DNA of 64,000 bases from Aquincola tertiaricarbonis (GTDB taxonomy: Bacteria > Pseudomonadota > Gammaproteobacteria > Burkholderiales > Burkholderiaceae_C): NCBI RefSeq assembly GCF_023573145.1, contig NZ_CP097636.1, positions 3,596,001 through 3,660,000 on the forward strand, given 5' to 3'. The notes below the pieces were generated by a model. It saw only the letters and a program-made list of their open reading frames with translations, had not been told where the DNA came from and searched no databases. Both the position numbers and the translations under genes were made by a program. Positions 8,615 to 18,814 of the stretch are shown here, piece after piece; within the stretch, counting starts at the first letter, position 1; the number at the start of each line of letters is the position of its first letter.

Positions 8615-9661
8615 ATGACCTTCTTGAAGCTCACCTCCCTGGCCGCCGGCCTGGCGCTGGCCGCCCCGCTGCTGGCCCAGGCCCAAGCCGCTGCACCTGC
8701 CACGCCGCGCCCCATCAAGGCCGTGGTCATCACCATGTTCGGGCCCGAGGCCGAAGGCTGGTTCCAGCCGCTCAAGCTCGACGAACGCATCAAGGTGCCC
8801 GGCCTGTCACTCGACTACCCGGAGCTCCGCTGCAACACCGACGACGTGTGCCTGCTGACCACCGGCATGGGCCATGCCAATGCCGCGGCTTCAACACTGG
8901 CGCTGGCGATGGACCCGCGCTTCGACTTCACGCGAAGCTATTTCCTCATCGCCGGCATCGCGGGCATCGACCCGCAGCAGGGCACGCTGGGCACCGCCGC
9001 CTGGGCGCGCTGGCTGATCGACTTCGGCATCGCGCATGAGATCGATGCCCGCGAGATGCCCAAGGGCTGGTCCACCGGCTACTACGGCCTGCTGACCAAG
9101 GGCCCGGGTGAGAAGCCCAAGTTCGAGTACCGCACCGAAGCCGCCCGCCTGGACGAAGCCCTGCTGCAGAAGGCGCTGGCGCTGACCCGCCAGCTGCCGC
9201 TGCAGGACAGCCCGGCCGCCGCCGCCTACCGCGCCAAGTACAAAGAGCCCGCCGCCCGCGCCAAGCCCACCGTGACCCAGTGCGACACGTTGGGTGGCGA
9301 CACTTGGTGGCACGGCCACCGCCTGGGCCAGCATGCCCGCGACTGGACGAAGCTGCTGAGCGACGGCCAGGCCACCTACTGCACCACGCAGCAGGAAGAC
9401 AACGCCACCTACAACGCGCTGGAACGTGCGGCGGCGGCAGGCAAGGTGAACCTGAAGCGCCTGGCGGTGCTGCGCGCCGGCTCCAACTTCGACCGCCCAC
9501 ATCCGGGGCAGTCGGCGCACCAGTCGCTCACCGCGTCGTCCACCGGCGGCACGGGCGGCTTCGTGCCGGCGCTGCAGAACCTGCAGATCGTGGGCGGTGC
9601 GCTGGTGCAGGACATCGTGCGCCACTGGCCGCAATGGCGCGAGGGCGTGCCCCAACCCTGA
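8615..9661 (+). CDS. Purine nucleoside permease (NUP) family protein, exported
   Basis: The 348-residue protein matches the NUP family (PF06516): KAVVITMFGPEAEGWF at the N terminus, LLTTGMGHANAAASTLAL, IAGIAGIDPQQGTLGTAAWA, then DNATYNALERAA and LRAGSNFDRPHPGQ. A signal peptide ends near AQAQA (residue 24). Although named permease in fungi, the protein has no transmembrane helices and a phosphorylase-like core, so periplasmic nucleoside binding or cleavage is more likely than channel activity (inference). It follows the related gene by 23 bp and precedes a TonB-dependent receptor by about 95 bp. Confidence 0.85.
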   Translation: MTFLKLTSLAAGLALAAPLLAQAQAAAPATPRPIKAVVITMFGPEAEGWFQPLKLDERIKVPGLSLDYPELRCNTDDVCLLTTGMGHANAAASTLALAMDPRFDFTRSYFLIAGIAGIDPQQGTLGTAAWARWLIDFGIAHEIDAREMPKGWSTGYYGLLTKGPGEKPKFEYRTEAARLDEALLQKALALTRQLPLQDSPAAAAYRAKYKEPAARAKPTVTQCDTLGGDTWWHGHRLGQHARDWTKLLSDGQATYCTTQQEDNATYNALERAAAAGKVNLKRLAVLRAGSNFDRPHPGQSAHQSLTASSTGGTGGFVPALQNLQIVGGALVQDIVRHWPQWREGVPQP

Positions 9662-9756
9662 CCAGCTTCACGCACAGCCCCGCCTCGTTCACACTGTTTT
9701 GAGGCGCGGCAACAGGCATGGGCCTTGCGGTTACTCCGTGAAAACACTCATGGAGG

Positions 9757-11979
9757 ATGCTCTTGCGCCGTACCCGCCGACCTGCCGCCGCCTGCCTCAC
9801 GCTGGCCCCGCTCACCACCGCCTTGCTGCTGGCGCTGCCCGCGATGGCGCAGGAAGCACCCAAGCTCGAATCGGTGACCGTCACCGCCGAGCGGCGGGCC
9901 GAGAACATCAAGGACGTGCCCAGCTCGGTGTCCACCATCTCCGGTGAAACGCTGGACGTGCTGAACTCCAGCGGTCAGGACGTGCGGGTGCTGTCGGGCC
10001 GTGTGCCCAGCCTCAACATCGAATCGTCGTTCGGCCGGGCCTTCCCGCGCTTCTACATCCGCGGCTACGGCAACACCGACTTCCGGCTCAATGCCTCGCA
10101 GCCCGTCTCGCTGATCTACGACGACGTGGTGCAGGAGAACCCCATCCTCAAGGGCTTTCCGGCCTTCGACCTCGAGCGGATCGAGGTGCTGGCCGGCCCG
10201 CAGGGCACCTTGTTCGGGCGCAACACGCCGGCCGGCGTGGTCAAGTTCAATTCGGTGCGCCCTTCGCAAAAGCAGGAGGGCTACTTCAGCGCCGGCTACG
10301 GCAGCGACAACGCGGTGAACCTGGAAGGCGCCTTCAACCTGCCGCTGTCGGGCGCCTGGTCGGCCCGCGTGTCGCTGCTGTCGCAGCAGCGTGACGACTG
10401 GGTGCACAACACCAAGGCCAGCGGCACGCAGGACATCGAAGGCTACCGCGACCGCGCGGTGCGGCTGCAGGCGCTGTACGAGCCCAGCAAGGACTTCAGC
10501 GCCCTGTTCAACCTGCACAACCGCGACCTCTCGGGCAGCGCGCGGCTGTTCCGCGCCAACATCATCCAGCCGGGCAGCAACCACCTGGTGGACGGGTTCG
10601 ACCCCGACAAGGTCAGCCTGGACGGCATCAACGAGCAGACGCTGTCCAACACCGGCGGCAGCATGCGGCTGAAGTGGGGCCTGCCCGGCATGGCCCTTTA
10701 CTCGATCACCGGGTATGAGACGCTGAGCAGCTTCAGCCGCGGCGACGTGGATGGCGGCTTCGGCGCCGCCTTCCTGGGCAATGACGATCCGGCGCCCATC
10801 CCCTTCCCTTCCGAGACCTCGGACGCGCTGCGCGGCCACAGCCAGTGGTCGCAGGAGTTCCGGCTCGAATCGGCCACCGAGGCACCGCTGCAATGGCAGA
10901 CCGGCCTGTACTTCTTCAAGGAGAAGTACCGCATGCTGAGCGCCAACTACGACTCCACCACCGCGGGCAATCCGCAGACGGGCAACACCATCACCACCAC
11001 GCAGAAGAACGACGCGTGGGCGGTGTTCGGCTCGCTCAGCTATGCGGTGAGCCCGCGGCTGAAGCTGCGCGGCGGCCTGCGCTACACGCATGACAAGAAG
11101 GAACTGAGCACCGCGCCCGATGCGTCGCTGGACAGCTCCGCCGGGCTGGCGCTGGAGACCAACAACTCCAAGACCAACTGGGACGCCAGCGCCACCTACG
11201 CCGTCACGCCCGACGTGAACGTGTATGCACGCGTGGCCACCGGTTTCCGGGCCGGCAGCATCCAGCCGGCCTCGGCCTTCGCGCCGATGTCCTCGGCCGC
11301 GCCCGAGACCAACACCTCGTACGAAGCGGGCGTGAAGGCCGACCTGTTCGACCGCCGCGCGCGTCTGTCGGCCAGCGTGTTCCGCTATACCGTCAAGGAC
11401 CAGCAGCTGACGGCCGTGGGCGGCACCGACAACGCCAACATCCTGGTGAGCGCCAAGAAGGCCCAGGGCCAGGGCGTGGAGATGAACCTTACCGCCTACC
11501 TGACCGACAACCTGCTGCTGGGCCTGTCGGGCAGCTACAACCACACCAAGATCAAGGACGGCGACCTGCAGGTGCGCGGCTGCGCCATCTGCACCATCAC
11601 CGACCCGGCGGGCACGCTGCCCGGCACCTACAAGCTCGACGGCAACCCGCTGCCCAACGCGCCCAAGTGGATCGGCAACGTCAACCTGCGCTACAGCGTG
11701 CCCACCGACAGCGGCGAGTGGTACGTGTTCACCGACTGGTCGTACCGCAGCAAGGTCAACTTCTTCCTCTATGAGTCCAAGGAGTTCACCGGCAAGTCGC
11801 TGCTCGAAGGTGGCCTGCGGCTGGGCTACATCTGGGGCAACGGCAAGTACGAAGCGGCGGTGTTCGGCCGCAACATCACCGACAAGGTGGTGGCCACTGG
11901 CGCCATCGACTTCAACAACCTGACCGGCTTCATCAACGAGCCGCGCACCTGGGGGGCCTCGTTCAAAGCGACGTTCTGA
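9757..11979 (+). CDS. TonB-dependent outer-membrane receptor
   Basis: A 740-residue receptor. Signal peptide to ALPAMAQ (about residue 32), a TonB-box-like stretch LESVTVTAERR, a plug domain (DVPSSVSTISGETLDVL, FYIRGYGNTDFR, IEVLAGPQGTLFGRNTPAG), and a beta barrel ending in a terminal Phe (GASFKATF). It should import a scarce large solute using TonB energy. Substrate is not shown by sequence; neighbours suggest nucleosides or nucleotides, while a siderophore or other ligand remains possible. GGAGG directly abuts the ATG at 9757, leaving no spacing; the in-frame TTG at 9763 has ideal 6-nt spacing and may be the true start, shifting the N terminus by two residues. Confidence 0.88.
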   Translation: MLLRRTRRPAAACLTLAPLTTALLLALPAMAQEAPKLESVTVTAERRAENIKDVPSSVSTISGETLDVLNSSGQDVRVLSGRVPSLNIESSFGRAFPRFYIRGYGNTDFRLNASQPVSLIYDDVVQENPILKGFPAFDLERIEVLAGPQGTLFGRNTPAGVVKFNSVRPSQKQEGYFSAGYGSDNAVNLEGAFNLPLSGAWSARVSLLSQQRDDWVHNTKASGTQDIEGYRDRAVRLQALYEPSKDFSALFNLHNRDLSGSARLFRANIIQPGSNHLVDGFDPDKVSLDGINEQTLSNTGGSMRLKWGLPGMALYSITGYETLSSFSRGDVDGGFGAAFLGNDDPAPIPFPSETSDALRGHSQWSQEFRLESATEAPLQWQTGLYFFKEKYRMLSANYDSTTAGNPQTGNTITTTQKNDAWAVFGSLSYAVSPRLKLRGGLRYTHDKKELSTAPDASLDSSAGLALETNNSKTNWDASATYAVTPDVNVYARVATGFRAGSIQPASAFAPMSSAAPETNTSYEAGVKADLFDRRARLSASVFRYTVKDQQLTAVGGTDNANILVSAKKAQGQGVEMNLTAYLTDNLLLGLSGSYNHTKIKDGDLQVRGCAICTITDPAGTLPGTYKLDGNPLPNAPKWIGNVNLRYSVPTDSGEWYVFTDWSYRSKVNFFLYESKEFTGKSLLEGGLRLGYIWGNGKYEAAVFGRNITDKVVATGAIDFNNLTGFINEPRTWGASFKATF

Positions 11980-12012
11980 CCCTGGCGCCACGCGCCGAAG
12001 GCCCACGCCTGG

Positions 12013-12627
12013 CTACCGATTGTGAGCAGTACCGCCAGGGTCGGGTTGCGCCCATCGCACCCGACCCTGGGTCAGGTCTTCGATGCGCAGCCGCAGGGCC
12101 GGCGCCGCCGGCTCCGGCACGGTGAAGTCCAGTGTCACCTCCATGCCGTGCTGCACATCGCCCAGCGTGGCGCGGGCGGCCTCCAGCTCGCGGCGCAGCG
12201 CGCCTTCCATCGCATAAGGCACGGTGCACTGCAGCGTGGCCAGGCGCTCCAGCGTCACCCGCTCGGCCTGCAGCAGCGCCTGCGCCACCGCATCGGTATA
12301 GGCCCGCACCAGGCCCCCGGCGCCCAGCTTGACGCCGCCGAAGTAGCGCACCACGGTGGCCAGCACGCCTTCCAATGCCTGGTGGCGCAGCACTTCCAGC
12401 ATCGGCCGCCCGGCGGTACCGCCGGGCTCGCCATCGTCGTTGGCGGCCGAGTCGCCGCCGGCCAGCAGCGCCCAGCACAAATGGGCGGCGCCGGGGTGCT
12501 CGGCCCGCAGCGCGGCCACGCGTTGCAGTGCGCCGGCCCGGTCACGCATCGGCTCCACGCAGCCGATGAAACGGCTCTTCTTGATCACCAGCTCGCTGGC
12601 GACCGGCGCGGCCAGGGTGGAGGCCAA
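12013..12627 (-). CDS. yigZ: IMPACT/YigZ family protein
   Basis: The 204-residue protein has the YigZ layout: an N-terminal IMPACT domain with KKSRFIGCVEPM, HLCWALLAGGDSAANDDGEP and VVRYFGGVKLGAGGLVRAY, then a smaller C-terminal ferredoxin-like domain (DUF1949). The family is conserved but its bacterial role is unsettled. It follows fghA by 7 nt on the same strand, so it is probably the last gene of the frmA-fghA transcript. Confidence 0.9.
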   Translation of the reverse strand: MASTLAAPVASELVIKKSRFIGCVEPMRDRAGALQRVAALRAEHPGAAHLCWALLAGGDSAANDDGEPGGTAGRPMLEVLRHQALEGVLATVVRYFGGVKLGAGGLVRAYTDAVAQALLQAERVTLERLATLQCTVPYAMEGALRRELEAARATLGDVQHGMEVTLDFTVPEPAAPALRLRIEDLTQGRVRWAQPDPGGTAHNR

Positions 12628-12634
12628 AGCCGCG

Positions 12635-13492
12635 TCAGCGCCCGGCGTTCAGCGCCGCCGCGTGGTGGGCCAGGTGGTCGGCGATGAAGCTGGTGATGAA
12701 GTAGTAGCCGTGGTCGTAGCCGGCATGCCGGCGCAGCGTCAGCGGCTGGCCCACGGCCTGGCAGGCGGCCTCGAAGGCTTCGGGGTGCAACTGCTCGGCC
12801 AGGAACTTGTCGGCCAGGCCCTGGTCGACCAGGATGCCTTGCGGAAAGAGCGCCTGCTTTTGCTGCGCCATCAGCGCGCTGGCGTCGTGCGCTTCCCAGG
12901 TGCTGCGGTCGTCACCCAGATAACCGCTGAAGGCCTTGTGACCCCAGGGGCAGCGGGTGGGCGCGGCAATCGGCGCAAAGGCGGACACCGAGCGGAAGCG
13001 CCCCGGGTGGCGCAGCGCCAGCGTCAAGGCGCCATGGCCGCCCATCGAATGGCCGAAGAGGCCGGCGCGCTGCGCGTCCAGCCCGAAAGCGGCGGCGGCC
13101 TCGGGCAGCAGCTCGGCCATCAGGTAACTTTCCATGCGCCAGTGCTTGGCCCAGGGCGCCTGCGTGGCGTCGAGGTAAAAGCCCGCGGCCACGCCGAAGT
13201 CCCAGGCATCGGCCTCGCCCGGCGCGTTGGCGCCACGCGGGCTGGTGTCGGGCATCAGCAGCGCGATGCCGTGCTGGGCCGCGAAGCGCTGCGCACCGGC
13301 CTTGATGGCGAAGGTTTCTTCGTTGCAGGTCAGGCCCGCCAGGTAGGTGAGCACGGGCACCGGCCCTTGCGCCGCCTGCGGCGGCAGGTACAGCCCGAAG
13401 CGCATCGGCAGGCCGATCTCGCGCGAGTCGTGCTTGTAGAAGCGCTGCTCGCCGCCAAAGCAGCCGTGCGCACTGATCAGTTCGAAGCTCAT
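12635..13492 (-). CDS. fghA: S-formylglutathione hydrolase
   Basis: An alpha/beta hydrolase of 285 residues in the esterase D family. The nucleophile elbow GHSMGGHGAL carries the catalytic Ser; the oxyanion region is YLAGLTCNEETF, and DQGLADKFL and HAGYDHGYYF contain the catalytic Asp and His. It hydrolyses S-formylglutathione to formate and glutathione, the second step of formaldehyde detoxification. GGAGG lies 5 nt before the ATG. It is 25 nt downstream of frmA, which supplies its substrate. Confidence 0.95.
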   Translation of the reverse strand: MSFELISAHGCFGGEQRFYKHDSREIGLPMRFGLYLPPQAAQGPVPVLTYLAGLTCNEETFAIKAGAQRFAAQHGIALLMPDTSPRGANAPGEADAWDFGVAAGFYLDATQAPWAKHWRMESYLMAELLPEAAAAFGLDAQRAGLFGHSMGGHGALTLALRHPGRFRSVSAFAPIAAPTRCPWGHKAFSGYLGDDRSTWEAHDASALMAQQKQALFPQGILVDQGLADKFLAEQLHPEAFEAACQAVGQPLTLRRHAGYDHGYYFITSFIADHLAHHAAALNAGR

Positions 13493-13517
13493 GCGGACCT
13501 CCTGCCGTGCTGCGGGA

Positions 13518-14630
<1,113 letters not shown>

Positions 14631-14653
14631 ATCCTCAAGGCTTGAAACTGAAA

Positions 14654-14674
14654 GCGGCCGCTTCGAACGGCCGC
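14654..14674 (-). terminator. Hairpin between gshB and frmA, possible terminator
   Basis: A 7-bp perfect stem GCGGCCG/CGGCCGC encloses a 7-nt loop. On the minus strand it is followed by a short T-containing stretch (CTTTCAGTTTC), not a real T-run. It may terminate or attenuate transcripts coming from gshB. Confidence 0.45.
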
Positions 14675-14699
14675 CGTGGACGATGGGGGTGACGGCCGT

Positions 14700-15659
14700 T
14701 CAGGTCCGCGGTGCGGCCACCGCGGCCTCCAGCGCATCGACGAAGCGGGCCGCCACGTCGAAGCCGGTCTGCTGCGTGATCTCCTGAAAGCCGGTGGGGC
14801 TGGTGACGTTGATCTCGGTGACGCAGTCACCGATCACGTCCAGGCCCACGAACAGCAGGCCGCGGGCGGCCAGCACCGGGCCGATGGCCTCGGCGATCTC
14901 GCGGTCGCGGGCCGACAGCGGCTGGGCCACGCCCTTGCCGCCCACGGCCATGTTGCCGCGGATCTCGCTGCCCTGCGGGATGCGCGCCAGCGCATGCGGG
15001 ATGGGCTCGCCGCCGATCAGGATGATGCGCTTGTCGCCCTGCACGATCTCGGGCAGGTACTTCTGCACCATCACCGTGGTGCGGCCGTGCTGGTTCAGCG
15101 TCTCGATGATGCTGCCCAGGTTCAGGCCGTCGGCACCGACGCGGAAGATGCCCATGCCGCCCATGCCGTCCAGCGGCTTCAGGATGATGTCCTGGTGCTG
15201 GGCGTGAAACTCGCGGATGGCCTGGGCGTCGCGCGTCACCAGCGTGGGGCCGATGACGTCCGGGAACTCCAGGATGGCCAGCTTCTCGGGGTGGTCGCGC
15301 AGCGCACGCGGGCTGTTGAGCACACGGGCGCCTTCACGCTCGGCCTGCTCGAGCAGGTGGGTGGCGTAGAAGTATTCGCTGTCGAAGGGCGGATCCTTGC
15401 GCATCAGCACGGCGTCCACCGCGGCCAGTTCCACCGGCCGCTGCTCCTCGACCTTGAACCAGGCATAGGCATCGCCGGTGAGGCTGATGCGCCGGGCATC
15501 ACGGGCCACCACGCGGCTGCCGCGCTGCCAGGACAGGCCGCGCTGCTCGCAGGCCCATATCGTGTGGCCGCGGCGCGCGGCCTCGCGCATCATCGCGAAG
15601 GTGGTGTCCTTGGCGGTCTTGAAGACCTCCAGCGGGTCGGCAACGAACAGCAGATCCAT
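14700..15659 (-). CDS. gshB: Glutathione synthetase
   Basis: An ATP-grasp ligase of 319 residues, usual length for GshB. Visible motifs are VLMRKDPPFDSEY, ILKPLDGMGGMGIFRV (glycine-rich loop over ATP), QKYLPEIVQGDKRIILIGGEP and DVIGDCVTEINVTSPTGFQEI. It joins gamma-glutamylcysteine and glycine. The start is 14 nt after the benE stop, and the gene is on the same strand as gshA, kup and benE, so these four may form one transcript. Confidence 0.95.
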   Translation of the reverse strand: MDLLFVADPLEVFKTAKDTTFAMMREAARRGHTIWACEQRGLSWQRGSRVVARDARRISLTGDAYAWFKVEEQRPVELAAVDAVLMRKDPPFDSEYFYATHLLEQAEREGARVLNSPRALRDHPEKLAILEFPDVIGPTLVTRDAQAIREFHAQHQDIILKPLDGMGGMGIFRVGADGLNLGSIIETLNQHGRTTVMVQKYLPEIVQGDKRIILIGGEPIPHALARIPQGSEIRGNMAVGGKGVAQPLSARDREIAEAIGPVLAARGLLFVGLDVIGDCVTEINVTSPTGFQEITQQTGFDVAARFVDALEAAVAAPRT

Positions 15660-15673
15660 GGGGCGCAGACGGG

Positions 15674-16843
15674 TCAGCGGGCGGGGCGCCAGTGTTGCAC
15701 AGCCAGCGCCAGCGCGCCGGCCACCACGCCCCAGAAGGCCGAGGCCACGCCGAACAGGCTGAGGCCGCTGGCCGTGACCACGAAGGTGATGAGCGAGGCT
15801 TCGCGGGTGCGCTCGTCCTTCATCGCCACCGCCAGGCCGCTGCCGATGGTGCCCAGCAGCGCAAAGCCGGCCACGGCCAGCACCAGCGCCTTGGGAAAGG
15901 CCGCGATCAGCCCCACCACCGCGCCGCCCAGCAACCCGACGAGGATGTAGAAGACGCCCGCCGCCGCCGCAGCCATGTAGCGGCGGTCGGGGTCTTCATG
16001 CGCCTCGCGGCCATTGCAGATGGCGGCGGTGATGGCGGCCAGGTTGAAGGCATAGCCGCCGAAGGGCGCCAGCAGCAGGCTGGCCAGGCCGGTGCTGGCG
16101 ATCAGCGGCGACACCGGCGCGCTGTAGCCCGCCGCACGCAGCACCGCGACGCCAGGCAGGTTCTGCGAGGCCATGGTCACCACGAACAGCGGCAGCGCGA
16201 TGCCCACCAGCGCACCCAGCGTGAAGCGCGGCGCCGTGAACACCGGATGGGCCGGCGACCAGTCGATGCTGCCCAGGTGCAGCGTGCCCTGCAGCGCCGC
16301 CACCGCCATGCCCACGGCCAGCACACCCGGCACCGCATAGCGTGGCCACAGGCGGCGCCCGGCCAGGTAGGCCAGCAGCATGGTCAGCACCAGCGCCAGG
16401 TCGGTGCGCAGTGACAGGAAGGCATCGAAGGCGAAGCGCACCAGCACGCCGGCCAGCAGCGCGGCCGCCAGCGATTGCGGGACGCGGTCCATCACCCGCC
16501 GGAAGGCGCCGGTGACACCGGCCAGCACGATGAGCAGCGCACAGACAATGAAGGCGCCCACGGCCTCTTCCATCGTGCGACCGGCGCCGGCGGTGACCAG
16601 CAGCGCCGCGCCCGGCGTGGACCAGGCGGTGAGCACTGGCTGCCGGTACCACAGCGACAGGCCGGCGCTGGTGAAGCCCATGCCCAGGCCCAGCGCCCAC
16701 ATCCAGCTGCTCTGCTGCGCCGGCGTGGCACCCAGGCTGGCAGCGGCCTGGAAGATGATGACCACCGAGCTGGTGAAGCCGACCAGCACGGCGACGAAGC
16801 CCGCCACCACCGAGGTGAGCGAGAGATCCTTCCAAAACTGCAC
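15674..16843 (-). CDS. benE: BenE-family benzoate/H+ symporter-like permease
   Basis: An integral membrane protein of 389 residues with about 12 hydrophobic segments. The BenE family pattern is clear: an N-terminal SVVAGFVAVLVGFTSSVVII, AWSTPGAALL, and the conserved ASQNLPGVAVLRAAGY and PFGGYAFNLAAITAAI motifs. Family members include the Acinetobacter benzoate transporter and E. coli YdcO of unknown substrate. No aromatic-degradation genes are nearby, so benzoate is not supported by context. It is 3 nt downstream of kup and 14 nt upstream of gshB. Confidence 0.85.
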   Translation of the reverse strand: MQFWKDLSLTSVVAGFVAVLVGFTSSVVIIFQAAASLGATPAQQSSWMWALGLGMGFTSAGLSLWYRQPVLTAWSTPGAALLVTAGAGRTMEEAVGAFIVCALLIVLAGVTGAFRRVMDRVPQSLAAALLAGVLVRFAFDAFLSLRTDLALVLTMLLAYLAGRRLWPRYAVPGVLAVGMAVAALQGTLHLGSIDWSPAHPVFTAPRFTLGALVGIALPLFVVTMASQNLPGVAVLRAAGYSAPVSPLIASTGLASLLLAPFGGYAFNLAAITAAICNGREAHEDPDRRYMAAAAAGVFYILVGLLGGAVVGLIAAFPKALVLAVAGFALLGTIGSGLAVAMKDERTREASLITFVVTASGLSLFGVASAFWGVVAGALALAVQHWRPAR

Positions 16844-16846
16844 AGG

Positions 16847-18745
16847 CTAGATTTCTACTTTGGAGCCCAGCTCGACGATGCGGTTCGCAGGCAGGTGCAG
16901 GAAGTCGGCCGCCGCCGCCGCATTGCGGTGCATGTTGGCGAACAGCTTCTCGCGCCACATCGCCATGCCCTGGCCGATGCTGGGCACCACGATGTCGCGG
17001 CTGAGGAAGTAGCTGGTGTCCATCTCGTCCAGCGGCACGCCGCGGCCGGCCAGCAGCTTCAGCGCCTCGGGCACGTCGGGGTCGTTCTTGAAGCCGAAGT
17101 GCAGCAGCACCGACCAGCAGTCGTGGCCCAGCGGCGTCATCTCGAGCCGGCGGCCGAAGCCGATCCACGGCACCTCATGGTTCTGCACCGAGACGAACAG
17201 GTTGTACTCGTGCAGCACCTTGTTGTGCTTGAGGTTATGCATCAGCGCGTTGGGCACGATGGTGGGGTCGGCCGACAGGAAGACGGCCGTGCCCGGCACC
17301 CGCGTGGGCGGGCTGATGAACACCGATTCGAGGAAGCTCTTCAGGTCGATCGCGTCGTCGCGCAGACGCTCGGCCACCAGCTGGCGGCCGCGCATCCAGG
17401 TGGTCATCAACGTGAACATGCCCAGGCCGATGACGATGGGGAACCAGCCGCCCGAGAAGAACTTGAGCAGGTTGGACAGGAAGAAGGTGATGTCGATCAG
17501 GAAGAAGAAGCCGGTGGCCAGCAGGCACAGCGGCAGCGAATACTTCCAGCCGTAGCGGATCACGTAGAACGTCATCACCGTGGTGATGGTCATGTCCAGC
17601 GTGACGGCGATGCCGTAGGCATGCGCCAGCTTGGACGAGCTGCCGAACAGCCCTACCGCCAGCACGATGAGCACGTACAGGCACCAGTTGATGAACGGCA
17701 CGTAGATCTGCCCCGTGTCGCGCACCGACGTGTGCTTGATGTACATGCGCGGCAGCAGGCCCATCTGGATGGCCTGCCGCGTGACCGAGAAGGCCGCGGT
17801 GATCAGCGCCTGCGACGCAATGATGGTGGCGCAGGTGGCCAGCCCCACCAGCGGCAGCGCCGCCCACTTGGGCGCCAGCAGGTAGAACGGGTTGGCCGCG
17901 GCCTCCGGCTCACGCAGCAGCAGCGCGCCCTGGCCGAAGTAGTTCACCACCAGCGCCGGCATCACGAAGCTGTACCAGGCGATGCGGATGGGTTGTTTGC
18001 CGAAGTGGCCGAGGTCGGCGTAGAGCGCCTCGCCGCCGGTGATGCACAGCACCACCGCGCCCAGCGCGATGAAGGCCACCATCGGGTGGGCGGTGATGAA
18101 ACCCACCGCGTACATCGGGTTCATCGCCAGCAGCACGTGCGGGTTCTCGATGATGCCCGGCAGCCCCAGCGCCACCAGCGCGATGAACCAGATCAGCATC
18201 ACCGGCCCGAAGAAGCGGCCGATGCCGCCGGTGCCGAAGCGCTGCACCGCGAACAGCACGGTGATCAGCAGCAGCGTGACCGGCACCACCACGCCGTGCA
18301 GCGCCGGCGCGGCCACCTCCAGGCCCTCCACCGCCGACAGCACCGAGATGGCCGGCGTGATCACGCCGTCGCCATAGAAGATGGCGGTGCCGAACATGCC
18401 CACCAGCAGCAGCGTCTGGCGCAGCGCCGGCCGCTCCTTCACCGCGGTGGTGGCAAGCGCCAGCATCGCGATCAGCCCGCCTTCGCCGTTGTTGTCGGCG
18501 CGCAGGATCAGCAGCACGTACTTGAGCGAGACGACGACCGTCATCGTCCAGAAGATCAGCGACAGCACGCCCAGCACGTTGTCGTGCGTGACGGCGACGC
18601 GACCTTCCGCAAACACTTCCTTCAGGGCATACAGCGGACTGGTGCCGATGTCGCCGTAGACGATGCCCAGCGCGGCGAGCGTCAGGGCGGCCAGGGCGGC
18701 CGGAGAGCGGTTGGCGTTGTGAGAACCCACGAAGCAGCACCCCAC
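16847..18745 (-). CDS. kup: Low-affinity potassium transporter Kup
   Basis: A 632-residue KUP/HAK/KT permease: [19 protein letters not shown] in the first membrane segment, then about 12 segments and a hydrophilic C-terminal domain of roughly 180 residues, as in E. coli Kup (622). It imports potassium with protons. Annotated start GTG 18745; GTG at 18730 (MGSHNANRS) has a GGTGGGG ribosome site at better spacing and may be the true start. It lies 69 bp downstream of gshA and 3 nt upstream of benE, an arrangement that places ion transport inside the glutathione synthesis cluster. Confidence 0.93.
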   Translation of the reverse strand: MGCCFVGSHNANRSPAALAALTLAALGIVYGDIGTSPLYALKEVFAEGRVAVTHDNVLGVLSLIFWTMTVVVSLKYVLLILRADNNGEGGLIAMLALATTAVKERPALRQTLLLVGMFGTAIFYGDGVITPAISVLSAVEGLEVAAPALHGVVVPVTLLLITVLFAVQRFGTGGIGRFFGPVMLIWFIALVALGLPGIIENPHVLLAMNPMYAVGFITAHPMVAFIALGAVVLCITGGEALYADLGHFGKQPIRIAWYSFVMPALVVNYFGQGALLLREPEAAANPFYLLAPKWAALPLVGLATCATIIASQALITAAFSVTRQAIQMGLLPRMYIKHTSVRDTGQIYVPFINWCLYVLIVLAVGLFGSSSKLAHAYGIAVTLDMTITTVMTFYVIRYGWKYSLPLCLLATGFFFLIDITFFLSNLLKFFSGGWFPIVIGLGMFTLMTTWMRGRQLVAERLRDDAIDLKSFLESVFISPPTRVPGTAVFLSADPTIVPNALMHNLKHNKVLHEYNLFVSVQNHEVPWIGFGRRLEMTPLGHDCWSVLLHFGFKNDPDVPEALKLLAGRGVPLDEMDTSYFLSRDIVVPSIGQGMAMWREKLFANMHRNAAAAADFLHLPANRIVELGSKVEI

Positions 18746-18814
18746 CAGGAGGGGTCGGTCATCGAAAGACGGCTATTGTGCTCGCAGCCGATGCTGCACT
18801 GCCGCAAACCGTGG

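Noticed and set aside
15674..16843. Aromatic (benzoate) degradation cluster
   Set aside because: Only a BenE-like permease is present; no ben or cat enzymes are in the window, so a benzoate pathway is not supported.
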